This document shows, piece by piece, positions 1 through 10,173 of a stretch of DNA of 64,000 nt. The DNA lies in NCBI GenBank assembly GCA_965204165.1, contig OZ241969.1, forward strand, positions 3,844,001 to 3,908,000. Direction: 5' to 3'. Numbering within the stretch: the stretch's first letter is position 1; each line of letters begins with the position of its first letter. The translations under genes were made by a program, and so were the position numbers. The stretch comes from VYFG01 sp965204165. GTDB lineage: Bacteria; Pseudomonadota; Gammaproteobacteria; Arenicellales; Poriferihabitantaceae. The notes under the pieces were generated by a model. The model saw nothing but the letters and a program-made list of their open reading frames with translations, ran no database searches and was not told the DNA's origin.

Positions 1-254
1 CGGTGCGACAGCGTCAGGCCGGCGCTCCGCGTCCGGTCCTCTCGCCGGGTAAGGAACACCGCGTCGGCTTCGTCGAACCGCGCCGCGCTCATTCCAAGGC
101 GGACCGACCTGCTCCAGTCCTCCCCGGCATCCGCCGCGTATTCCAAGCTCAGCCTCCCCGAGCGCCAGTTCAGGCTGCTTAGCCTGGCAGTCTCGCGCGT
201 GAGCGTCCCGGAGAGTGACAGCCAGCCCGGCCCGATCCGCCGTCCGCCGCTCAG
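1..254 (-). pseudogene. 5'-truncated outer-membrane barrel fragment, DUF560 (Slam)-like
   Basis: The minus strand reads open from about 254 to the window edge and gives an alternating, beta-barrel-like peptide (for example GWLSLSGTLTRETARL and later DEADAVFLTRREDRTRSAG). The last stretch resembles the conserved R-x-D-R region of surface lipoprotein assembly modifier barrels (DUF560). No ATG, GTG or TTG with a ribosome site precedes it; the frame runs straight into the end of the LysR gene, so the 5' part appears lost. The family call is from memory of the motif and the gene continues outside the window. Confidence 0.35.
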
Positions 255-1246
255 GCGCCGCGCGCGGTTACGTCCGCCAGGGCCGCCAGGGCCCCAAGGC
301 ATCGCCGGGCGGCCGGCCGCCGGCTGCCGCGCTCGGTGAGCCGGGCGAAGCAGTGCCGGTCCAGTTCGACGAAGCCGCCGGTAACCGTGACCAGCCTCCC
401 CTCCTCGAGTTGACGGTCCACGAAGTGGCGCCAGCCGAGCGCGAGGCCCCGTCCCGCGACGGCCTCCTCGACCAGGTAGACGTAGTCCTCGATGCCGTCG
501 TACCGGGGCGGCGGTACCGGATACCCGGCGGACTCGAACCAGTCGTGCCAGGTCGCCCAGTACGTCGCGGGCCGTGCGAGCCGGAGAAACGGCAGCGAAC
601 CCCACTCCTTGACGGGCCGGGCCAGGACCCGCGCGTGTTCCGCCGCGAAGCCGGGCGAGCACACCGGCGCGACGGCTTCCCTGAACAGCACCGCCCGGTC
701 CCCGGACGCGCTGCCGTCCGTATCGTAGTCGAGCGCAAGGTCGATCTCGCTGTCGTCCAGGCGGTCGAGCAGGTCGTAGTCGAGGGTCAGGATGCGCAGG
801 CTGACGTCCTCTCCGAGGGCCCTGCGCAGGGTATCGAAGCGGGGCATCAGGAACTGGTGCGAGAGCGCGTGGCTGCTGGCGACGACCACCCGCCGGCCAT
901 CCGCAAGGTTCGAGGCCGTGAGCGTGCCTGCCGCGATGCGACTCAGGCCGATGACGACGGCGCGGTGGAAGATCTCTCCCGCCGGCGTGAGGGTGATGGC
1001 GCGGTGGCCGCGTTCGAACAGCCGGACCCCCATTTTCCGTTCCAGGTCGGCGATGGCGCGGCTGACGGACGGCTGCGTGGTGTGAAGCTCCGCGGCGGCG
1101 GCGCTGAAGCTCAGTTGCCGCGCGGCGCTCTCGAAAATGCGCAGGGTACGCATCTGAGGCATTGGGGGGAACGGGCCCTGCATCATCCGCATGTCGGAAT
1201 CGATTGCAATTTCGTTTTCGGGGGAATCCGGCATTTCAGATTTCAC
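251..1246 (-). CDS. LysR-family transcriptional regulator (GcvA-like)
   Basis: A LysR-type DNA-binding regulator of 331 codons. The N-terminal winged helix-turn-helix spans about residues 33-92 (RTLRIFESAARQLSFSAAAA, then TTQPSVSRAIADLE). The effector-binding type-2 periplasmic fold follows. The GTG start at 1246 gives a longer N-terminus than usual for the family; an ATG at 1234 or the methionines near residues 19-22 are alternatives. It lies 170 bp downstream of the RiPP precursor on the same strand and could be read with it. Its target is unknown; neither neighbour is a typical LysR target. Confidence 0.85.
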   Translation of the reverse strand: MKSEMPDSPENEIAIDSDMRMMQGPFPPMPQMRTLRIFESAARQLSFSAAAAELHTTQPSVSRAIADLERKMGVRLFERGHRAITLTPAGEIFHRAVVIGLSRIAAGTLTASNLADGRRVVVASSHALSHQFLMPRFDTLRRALGEDVSLRILTLDYDLLDRLDDSEIDLALDYDTDGSASGDRAVLFREAVAPVCSPGFAAEHARVLARPVKEWGSLPFLRLARPATYWATWHDWFESAGYPVPPPRYDGIEDYVYLVEEAVAGRGLALGWRHFVDRQLEEGRLVTVTGGFVELDRHCFARLTERGSRRPAARRCLGALAALADVTARGA

Positions 1247-1416
1247 CGCTCACCCGCCCATTCTCCCAATGCCGGACCCGCCGCCGCCGATGCCGGCCCG
1301 GCTTCCGGCCGCGGGAGCAAGAGACCCCGCGCCGCCCGCCCGCGAATTCGGCCGGACGGCCAGAGCCGGCACGCCTTGCTCCGAACCCCGTCCCGGGCTG
1401 CGGGCGACTGCTGCCG

Positions 1417-1668
1417 TTACCAGCAGCAGCAAAGGCCGGCCGAGACCGCCTCGAGCTGCTCTTCCGTGATGTGCGGGTCCGGCGGCAGGGCGAGGTGCAC
1501 CGTCTGCATGTCGCTCTCATGGACCACGATGTTCATCGAATCGGGAATCGTGATTCCCAGTTCGTCGCTGATGGTCGTCTTCGGATCCGCAAGCAGCTGC
1601 TGCCTGAAATCCGCGTCCAGGGTGGATTTCCCGACAATGTGCCCGAGCATTTCATCACCGCTTTTCAT
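1417..1668 (-). CDS. NHLP-type RiPP precursor peptide with CCCW C-terminus
   Basis: An 83-residue peptide that matches the nitrile-hydratase-like leader peptide (NHLP/TOMM) family. It shows FRQQLLADPK, then ELGITIPDS, the VxESD stretch, the LPPDP turn, and a closing EEQLEAVSAG where such leaders are normally cut. Only LCCCW follows, an unusually short core of three cysteines and a tryptophan. Such leaders guide modification enzymes and export proteases acting on the C-terminal core. No maturase, cyclodehydratase, lanthipeptide synthetase, radical SAM enzyme or NHLP exporter occurs in the window, so it is orphan here. Two starts are possible (1668, or 1650 at the internal methionine 7). It lies 104 bp downstream of the adhesin gene and 170 bp upstream of the LysR gene, all on the same strand. 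Confidence 0.8.
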   Translation of the reverse strand: MKSGDEMLGHIVGKSTLDADFRQQLLADPKTTISDELGITIPDSMNIVVHESDMQTVHLALPPDPHITEEQLEAVSAGLCCCW

Positions 1669-4600
1669 TGCAGTACCCTGTGTGTCTGTTGGTTACCGGC
1701 GGACCGTTCCGGGGTCTGTTCCCGATCCGGCAACCGGCACGGGCAATGCCGCGCCGGAATCTGCCGCCCCAATCACCAGCGCAGCCCAGCCCGCAGCACG
1801 ACGGCGTGGGCCGGCGCCGTTCCGGAGCCGGAATCGTTGTTGTTCGCCGGCTCGCTGCGGGTGGCGTCGAGGCTCAGGGCGAACGAACCGAACGAACCGG
1901 ATGAACTTCCGCCCGCCCGGGCCAGCCGCCAGCCGAGCCGGTACTCCCGGCTACCCCCGCCCGCGAGGCCGAAGCCTATATTCGGCGTACCGGTGAACCG
2001 GTCCCCCAACACCCCGACCCCGTAGCCGATCTCGCCCTCGATGCGGCTTTCGGGATCGAATGTGTCGCCATTGGCACCACCAAGGCCCCCCGCGTCCCGC
2101 GCAGACCACAGCTGCTCCACGCCGCTTCCCGGCGCACCGTATGTCGGCGCAAGGCTGAACGAAATTCCCCGCCCCCGCGCTCCCGGGACGAGCCTGAGCG
2201 CGCCGGACGCGCCCCACTCCTCGTAGCCCGTATCCTCGTGCGCCACCAGTGCGCGCACGTTCGCCTCCAGGCTGAGACCCGTCTCCGGATTCGCGTAGGA
2301 AATCCGCCCGCCGAGTTCCACGCCCGTGCCCGTCTCCGCGTCCCCGTCGTCATGGCGAAGCCCCAGCTCCAGGCCGGGAGTGAGTACGCCATTGGCCGTC
2401 CGGAACGCACGGCTGCCCTCCAGGATCAGCCGCACCCGGCTCGAATCCGCTTTCGTGGTGCCCTCGCCGGAGACCGCTTCCGACTCGGTCCGGACAAGGA
2501 ACGCGTCCGCCCTCAGCGCAAGGTCCATGCCGCCGGTGCTGTCCGGCGTCATCAGCGCACCCCTGCCGCCCACCGCGGCCATGCGCAGGGACAGGTCGGT
2601 CCGGGTGATCCGCTCCGGCTGGTTGGTTGTGGTATTGGCGTTCTGCACGATGGTCATGTCCCCCGTGCCGAGGCCCGCCATGCCCCAGGCCGATACCCGG
2701 TCGTTCAGATTAATCCGCGCATAGGGGCTGCCCGTGGTCATCGTGCTCTCTATTGTGCCCGCGTCCACCCCGGGCTGGTCGAAGGAACCCTCGCCCTCGC
2801 TCACCGACAGCGCGACGCCCGCGAGCACGCGGCCCCACTGGGCGTCGGTGCCGAGTATCCCCGTGGTCACCTCGCCGTCGATGCGCACGGTACCCCCGTC
2901 CGCCGGCGCCTCGCCGTCGAAGCCCCCCGTCGTCACCCGGCCCCAGGCCGTCATGCCGGAACCTGTCCCCCCGCCGTCCCCGGCGAGATGGAAGGAACTG
3001 CCGAGCAGGAGCTCCCGGCCCGTGATCGATCTTACGGGCGCGCTGCCGAACGTCGGTGACTCATGCATGTACAGGTCCGTATCCGGCCAGCCTTCTTCAC
3101 CGGGCCCCTGTCCCTCAGGAACCCCCAGGACCCGGGCCATGGAGACCATCGTCCGGTCGAGCCATGCCTCGTCCTCCATTTGGGCGATATCGAGGTTCTG
3201 GCCCCCCACCGTCACCTGCATGCCCGTCATCGGGTTCGCAAGCCGGTCAGAGACCGCACCCGTTACATGGTCCGCCACAGTCCGTCCGAAGCGCGACAGC
3301 CACATCGTCTGCAATGGATCCGAGTTCTCGATCGTGCCCGTGGCCTCGCCGTCGTCGATGGCAGCGCCCCGCGCGCCCGTCAGCTTCAGCGTGAACGTCT
3401 CGGCGCCCTCGTCGAGCGCGTCGTCGAGGATCGGCACCTCGACCGTCTTTTCCGTATCGCCCACCGCGAAGGTCAGCGTGCCGCGCGCGTGGGTGTAGTC
3501 CTCGCCCGCCTTCGCCGTGCCGTCCCGCGTGGCGTAATCCACCGTCACCTCTCCGGAAGCCGCCCGGTTCAGGGTTACCGCGAAGGAGACCGCCGCGTCC
3601 GTCCCCTCCCGCGCCTCGGCGTCCGCCACCGAGACCGTCACCGGCCCCCGCACCGTCGCCGTCACCGTGCCCGACAGCTTCCGGCCGTCATGCGTGCAGA
3701 TGGCGCTCGCCGCCGAACAGTCCGTCGTCGCCGGCAGGGTCAGCCGCACGTCGTCGAACGAGGACGGGCGCACCCGGACCGTGACGCTGCGGTTCTGCCC
3801 CCGCACCGTGCGCTTCGCGTCGATCACCCGGCCGCCCGTCACCTGGAGAGCGTCCGCCCTGAACGCCGCCAGCTCCAGCCCCCGGAACTCCTCGGAGAAC
3901 CGGATCTCGAAGGCGAACAGCCTCTTCCCGTCATGCTCGTCCGGCAGGCCGTGGAAGGTCGCCGTGAGCGGCGGCACGTCGATCACCGTACCGGTCGCCT
4001 CGCCGTCGCCGATGGTGGCGCCCGAGGGGTTGGAGAGGGTCAGCGTGAAGGTCTCGCCGTCGTCCACCGATCCGTCGTGGAGCAGCGCCACCGAAACGGT
4101 CTTTTCCGTCTCACCCGCCGCGAAGGTCAGCGTGCCCGAGGCCGCGGTGTAGTCCTCGCCCGCCGCCGCGCTGTAGTCGGCGGTGGCGTAGTCCACCGTC
4201 ACATCGCCGGTTGCCGCCTCGCTCAGCGTCACCGCGAAGGCGAGAGTCTCGCCCTCGTCGCCGCGCGCATCCGCGACCGAGAGCACCGGCAGCGCCGCCT
4301 GCGGCGTCTCCGGACCCGGCACCGTCGCCGAGACCGCGGCCGAGAGCTTCTTGCCCCCATGCGTGCACACCGCTCCCGCCGCCGCGCAGTCCGACGCAGC
4401 GGCCAGCGTCACCGTCACCTCCCCGAAGGGCGACGAGCCGCGGCCTGTCCAGCGCGGCTCGTCCGGCTGCACCGTGATCGCCCAGCGCCGGTTCTCGCCC
4501 TTCACCAGCCGCTTCGCCTTCGTCACCCGGCCGTTCGCGACCTGCAGCGCCGAGCCGTCCCTGAGCGACCGGTGGCTCAGCTTCACTTCCTCGCTGAAGT

Positions 4601-6055
4601 GCAGTTCGAACCCGAACGCGCCGAAGCCGTCATGCGCGTCCGGCAGGCCGTGGAACGACGCCGTCAGCGCCACAGCGTCCCCGGCGCCCTTCACCTCCAC
4701 TCCGGAGAAGCTGTCGAACTGGTTGCCGTCCGTGTCCCACAGGCCCTGGCCCGAGCGGGGCCAGGTGTAGCCCACCGTCGCCGTCTCGCCGGCGTTGCGC
4801 GCGCGGCTCAGCGCCAGCGTCACGCCGGTGCCGTCGGCGGTGTGGGACGCGCCCCGGACCGACGGGGCCGACGACCCGGACGCGCCCGACACCTCGACGG
4901 TGAAGTCCGCCGGGTCCAGCGTCTTCGTCCGGTCCAGCGCGCGGTCGAACTTGAGCGTCACGCTCTTCTGCTCCCACACCGGGACCTGGCCGCCCGACCG
5001 GCCGCCCGACACGCTGCGCGTCACGCACTGGCTGTGCCGGTTGTTCTTCACGTTGAGGGGCCCGAACCCGTCCGCCTCCGCGCCGGCGAGGCCCTGGAGC
5101 TTGGCGTCGCTGGCGCCGGTGGGCTTCGTGTATTTTACCCGGATCGGCGTTGCGCCGGCGCAGGGATGCACCGGGTGCGACAGGCTCAGCTCCAAGTAGG
5201 AAATGAGCGTATGAGTCACCAACTGGACGCTGTCCACGCTGTTGGCGCCTGCCGTTGAGTCGGCGTCGGTGTCGTGGATCGTAAACCACTTCGGATCCGG
5301 CACGGAGGCCGGGTCGAAATGTTTGCTCATGGAGATTCTCAAGAGAGTGCCGTCCACAGTCTTCACAATCCCCGGCGCCGGCTTGCCGGCGGTCGTCTTG
5401 CTGTAGGTCTTGCCGTCGATCTTCGCCGCCGGGTTGCCCGCCAGGTCGCGGATGCCGCCCGTCGCCGGCGGGGTGTAGGAGAACTGCATCACGGGGGCAC
5501 TCCCCACCCCGGTGAAAGTGACGGCGTTGTTCGCCACCGCATGACTGAAGGTTGAGAGGTTGCTGCCTTGCGAAGCCACAGTGAAGTCCGCTGCCGCCGG
5601 CACGGAGCCCGTGTCCAGCGCCTCGTCGAAATACAGGGTCCAGTTCGATTGGCTACCTATCGTCGGGTGCTGGACGTAGACCACGCCCACCAGCTTCGGC
5701 GGCGTGCTGTCATGCACCCCCTCGACGTGGAAGCCCTCGAACGACAGCACGTCGGGACTGCCGGCAGCGGCCCGGAGCGGCGACTCCGCCGGCTTGGCGT
5801 AGGACACCGAGAGCAGCTCGCCCTCCTTCACCGCGGCGGTCAGGGTCACCGTGACCGTGGCGTCGTCGATGACCACCGCGCTGCCGGCCCCGGCGATGGT
5901 GCGGACGGAGTCGTCCACGTCCGTCGCCCTGACCGTGAAGGCGCTCCCCGGCGGCCGCGAATCCTGGTCGAGGCGCCGGTCGAACACCAGCTCAAGCGCC
6001 GTCCCCACCGCGCTCGCGCCCGTCGGTGCCGGCGGCGGCGCGGGGACCAATGCAG

Positions 6056-6537
6056 CGCCGTCGATGCGCATCTTGAGAACGGCAGCGGTTCCAACGGTCG
6101 GAAACCCTCCGGTATTGGCTCTGGCCCGAGAGTAGACTTCGTCGGCGATGCTCCATCTGGCGGCGGCGCCGGCGTCCTCGGCCTTGGAAGCCGTGAGGCT
6201 GGCATTGCCTGAAGCAGTCGTGCTCCGGACCACCACGAAGTACTGCGTTTCCGCGCTGAGCACGGTGCCCGCGGGTGCGGTGAACGTGAGCTCGCCGGGG
6301 GCGATCGTCGCCGGACTGGTCAGGGTGGCGACCGTGGTCCCGGCGCTCGTCGTCGACACCCCCGTCGCCAGGCGCACGCTGAACGTCGATGCCGCCGGCG
6401 CGACGGCGAAATCCAGCACGACGGCGTCCAGAGCGTAGCCGCCCGCATTGCTGCCGGTCGTGAACCCCTGGGCTAAGTCTACAGTGCCGAGGGCAGCCGT
6501 AGAACTGTGATCGGCCTTCCCGAGATTGCCCACCAGG
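6056..6537. repeat. Tandem intragenic duplication, copy B (482 bp)
   Basis: Near-identical to 6575-7056 at an offset of 519 bp, with only a handful of substitutions visible. It encodes a beta-rich block of about 160 residues (DLAQGFTTGSN through ATVLKMRIDG-like ends) inside the adhesin. High nucleotide identity shows a recent duplication or gene conversion, and 519 bp is a multiple of three, so copy number can change without breaking the frame. Confidence 0.9.
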
Positions 6538-6574
6538 TTGCCCGCGCCCGTCCGCGTTACGGAGACATTCGCAC

Positions 6575-7056
6575 GGCCGTCGATGCGCATCTTGAGAACG
6601 GCAGCGGTTCCAACGGTCGGAAACCCTCCGGTATTGGCTCTGGCCCGAGAGTAGACTTCGTCGGCGATGCTCCATCTGGCGGCGGCGCCGGCGTCCTCGG
6701 CCTTGGAAGCCGTGAGGCTGGCATTGCCTGAAGCAGTCGTGCTCCGGACCACCACGAAGTACTGCGTTTCCGCGCTGAGCACGGTGTCCGCGGGTGCGGT
6801 GAACGTGAGCTCGCCGGGGGCGATCGTCGCCGGACTGGTCAGGGTGGCGACCGTGGTCCCGGCGCTCGTCGTCGACACCCCCGTCGCCAGGCGCACGCTG
6901 AACGTCGATGCCGCCGGCGCGACGGCGAAATCCAGCACGACGGCGTCCAGAGCGTAGCCGTTGGCATTGCTGCCGGTCGTGAACCCCTGGGCCAAGTCTA
7001 CAGTGCCGAGGGCAGCCGTAGAACTGTGATCGGCCTGCCCGAGATTGCCCACCAGG
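6575..7056. repeat. Tandem intragenic duplication, copy A (482 bp)
   Basis: Partner of 6056-6537. Differences seen include a C/T change in the GTGYCCGCGG stretch and small changes near the repeat end (GGCTAAG versus GGCCAAG, CCTTCCC versus CCTGCCC). Confidence 0.9.
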
Positions 7057-10000
7057 CCGTTCCCGGTCAGCAGCCCCGCGTTGTTCGTCACCGCCAGGTC
7101 GACGAAGCCCGCCACCCTCTTGGGCGTGGACGACTGGTCCTTCAGCGGCCAGGCGCCGCCGCCGATGTTCTCGTAGCTCAGCGTCACCGTGTCGCCGGGA
7201 CGCGCCGGCGTGTTCAGCTCCATGACCAGCGTGCTGCCGCTCACGGTGACCGAGTTCGGGTGCTGGTACGTCCCGCGCCGGCCGGCGCCGACGACGCCCG
7301 CGCCCTGGATCGAGAAATACGCCGCGAGCGGCGTCCCGCTCAGGTCCACCTGCGTGTTGAGCGCGCGGCTGAAGGCCACCGTCAGGGTGTCGCCGTCGTT
7401 GTCGGTCACCGCGCCCACCGGCCGGGGCCCGATGTCGGTGCTCGACTTGCTGCCGTCCACCTTCGCGTTCGCGGCACCCTCCGTCGGCAGGCCGTCGAAG
7501 GTGGTCACCACGGCCGCGCCGCTCTTGACGCCGGTCACGTGCAGGCCCGTCGGCACGAGCAGGACGACATTGTTGCTGTTCTTCGGCTTTACGAACACCC
7601 CGTCGGTGTCGCTGTCGGACTGGGCCACCGTGTAGCCGAAGCGCAGCCGGCGGCCGCCGTACAGCACGCCGCCGTCCTCCAGCAGGTTGGCGAACTTGTT
7701 GTCGCCGTTCACGTCGAGGATCACCCGCGTCCTGGCGCTCGGGTTCTCCGGCGTGCCGGTCACCTGCACCGCCTCGGTGAACTGCACGTCGACCAGGATC
7801 TCGTCGCCCGCGATGTAGGTGTCGAAGCCGCCGTCGCCGTCGCCGTCATAGGTCGGTGCGGAGACGATCTGCACCAGCTCGATGGACGGGGCGCCGACCT
7901 GCACCACGAAGCTCTGGCGCGCTGCGTCCGCCAGGTCATCCGCATCCGGAGAGTCCTTGAGCGAGTACTTGTCGTCGGCGTCGTCCGCGGTGTAGGTGAC
8001 GGTGTAGGTGCCGTCCTGCGTCGGCGTGCCCGTGATCGCCCGCGTCAGCGGGTCGAAGGACAGCCCGGGCGGCAGCCCCGAGACGGCGTAGAAGTACGGG
8101 AGCTGGCCCGCCCAGTTCACTGACGCCGTGTTGCCGCCGTTCGCCGGCGGCAGCACCCAGCGCGGGATCGGCGCGCCCCGGCGAAAGCCCCGCGTGCCCA
8201 CCATCTGGTCGAAGCGCGGCGCCTCGGTGTCGGAGAGGGTGGCCACCCGGACCGTGAACCAGCCGCTGACCGATTCGCCGTGCGGGTCGGTGGCCGTCAC
8301 GTCGACCCGCACGTCCGTCGTCTTGCCCGCGGCGTAGGCCGTGAAAAAGATCCTGTCATTGGCGCCGTCCACCAGCGGCGTGTAGTTGATGAAGCGCACG
8401 TTGTCCGGGATCACGACCGCGGCCGTCAGGGCCAGGTCGTCGCCGTCGGCGTCGATGAAGAGGGGCGCGCCGCGCGTGCCGCGCGGAGGGTTCGCGCCGC
8501 AGTTCTCGTCTTCTGTAAAGCCTCCGAGGCTTTGGAAACCGCCGGCGGCTAGAGGGAGGATTCCAAACCCATTGTTCGCGGTATCCGCGATGCAGCCGTC
8601 CGCGGCATTCGTGGCGAGCTTCGCGCGGGTCGGCGCGCGGTTCGTGGTGTCCGTCGCCGCGTTGGTGGTGACCGAGGCCGAGTCGGACCACGGACCCGTG
8701 GCCTGGTGGCTCTCGGCGCGCACCTGCACCCGGTAGGCGGTGCTCGCCTTCAGCCCGGTGATGGTCACGGTTGTCGACGCGTCCGCCGCGCGCTCGAACG
8801 GCAGGCCGCTCGTCTCGTCCTCCTCGACCCAGTCGGCCTCGTCCTCCGGATCGGAGGTGCCCTCGTAGTACCGTACGTCGTAGTCGGTGATCCCCGACCC
8901 GGTGTGGGTCGGCACATCCCAGTCCGCCTTCACGCTGGTGGACCCGGTCACCGCGGCCAGCGTCGGCGCGGCCGGCGCGCCGGGCGGATCGCCGGCCTTT
9001 GCCCGGCCGTTGATGCGGATCAAAATCTTTGGGGTACTACTGGTCCACCCTCCCGTCGAGGACGCGGATCGGGTGAAGCCGTTGTTGGCGATGCTCCAGG
9101 GCGGATGCCTCTCGACGTTGGAGTTCGTCCTTGACAGTCTGCCCGTCGCGCCTTCGACGACCACGTAGTAGGTCGTGTTGGCCTTCAGGGTGGTGCCCGG
9201 GGGCGCGGTGAAGGTGAGGGTGCCGGTGGTGAGCGCCGCCGGATTGCGAAACGTCGCGACCTCGGTCCCACCGTCCGTCGTCGACACCCCGGTCGCCAGC
9301 CAGACCCGCACGCCGGTCGGGGCCGGGAAGAAGGTGCTGAAGTGCAGATCGACGTCGGTGACGGTATAGCCGAGGCTGTGACCGGCCGAGGTGAATCCCT
9401 GTGCCATGTCATTTGAGCTTAAGGTAAAGGGCGACGTCTGCGCCTCCCCGGTGTTGCTCACCAGGCTATTCACCGACGAGCCCCATGCGCCGACCAGCGC
9501 CTCGGTCCGCCCGCTGCCCGAGGCGGACCACGGGCCCGTGCCTTCGGTCGTGGCGCGCACCTGCACGCGGTAGGTGGAAACCGGGTCGAGCCCGGTGATC
9601 GTCGCCTGGGTCAGCGTGCCCGAGTGGTCGTGGCCGCCCGTCTCGCCGGCCTCGATCCAGTCCGCCTCGTTGGCCGGGTCGGCGCTGCCCCGGTAGTAGC
9701 GCAGGTCGTAGTCCGTCGCCGTCAACGCGCCCGGCGCCGACCAGCTCACCGCCAGGCGGTCGGGCTGGAGCGGCACCGCGCTCACCGTCGGGGCCCGAAG
9801 GGGGGAGACCTTCGCGTAGCCGTGGATCTCCATCATCAGGCTTGTGGTGCCGGAGGCGGTCCACGAGGTGCCGCCGACGAGCCGGTCCAGGGTGTTGTTG
9901 GCGATGCCCCAGCCCGATCCCGCGCCCGCGTCCTCGGCGTCCGGTTCCGTCACCTTGAACGCGACGCAGGTCTGGCACACCTGGGTGAGATCCATGACGA

Positions 10001-10073
10001 ACGCGTATGTCGTGTTGGCGTCCAGGTCGATGCCGCCGGACGGCGCGGTGAACGTCCTGAGCCCGGCGGCGCT

Positions 10074-10083
10074 GCCGGCCGGG
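10074..10083. repeat. 10-bp target-site duplication of IS4-type element, copy 1
   Basis: GCCGGCCGGG, repeated exactly at 12575-12584. The pair marks the ends of the inserted element. Confidence 0.9.
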
Positions 10084-10173
10084 CAATGGCATTTCCTTAA
10101 GGATCGGGCGCTATTTCCTTAAGGAGGCGTGGCGAGGCCCAGGGTTGGGCCGTGTTCTATCCGGGTCAGTGGT

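Larger units (their letters stand above)
1773..10073 (-). pseudogene. Giant autotransporter adhesin, main part (split by IS4-type element)
   Basis: This is the downstream 2,766 codons of a surface adhesin separated from its signal peptide by the element at 10084-12574. Going toward the C-terminus it carries repeated blocks with NTGQ/TFTAP motifs and fibronectin type III domains (around 9500-9800 and 8650-8980). A putative-Ig block (SGLPPGLSFDP, near 8050) and several SwmB-like beta domains follow. Two Calx-beta domains (about 3985-4280 and 3320-3640; DGEATGT endings) precede a C-terminal autotransporter barrel (about 1773-3010) ending in LRW, as barrel-assembly substrates do. The reading frame is otherwise intact, so loss is recent. 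Joined to 12575-13051 after removal of the element and one target repeat, it stays in frame through NPAG-SAAGLRTFTAP. Ligand unknown. Confidence 0.85.

Noticed and set aside
3063..5258. Long open frames antisense to the adhesin, up to 731 codons
   Set aside because: They arise from GC-rich third positions of the adhesin; composition (R, P, H, G) is that of antisense shadow, with no motifs or start signals.
10090..10124. The two TCCTTAAGGA palindromes as a second, nested element end
   Set aside because: Only the outer copy coincides with the terminal repeat and target duplication; the inner one is 20 bp inside and has no flanking repeat.
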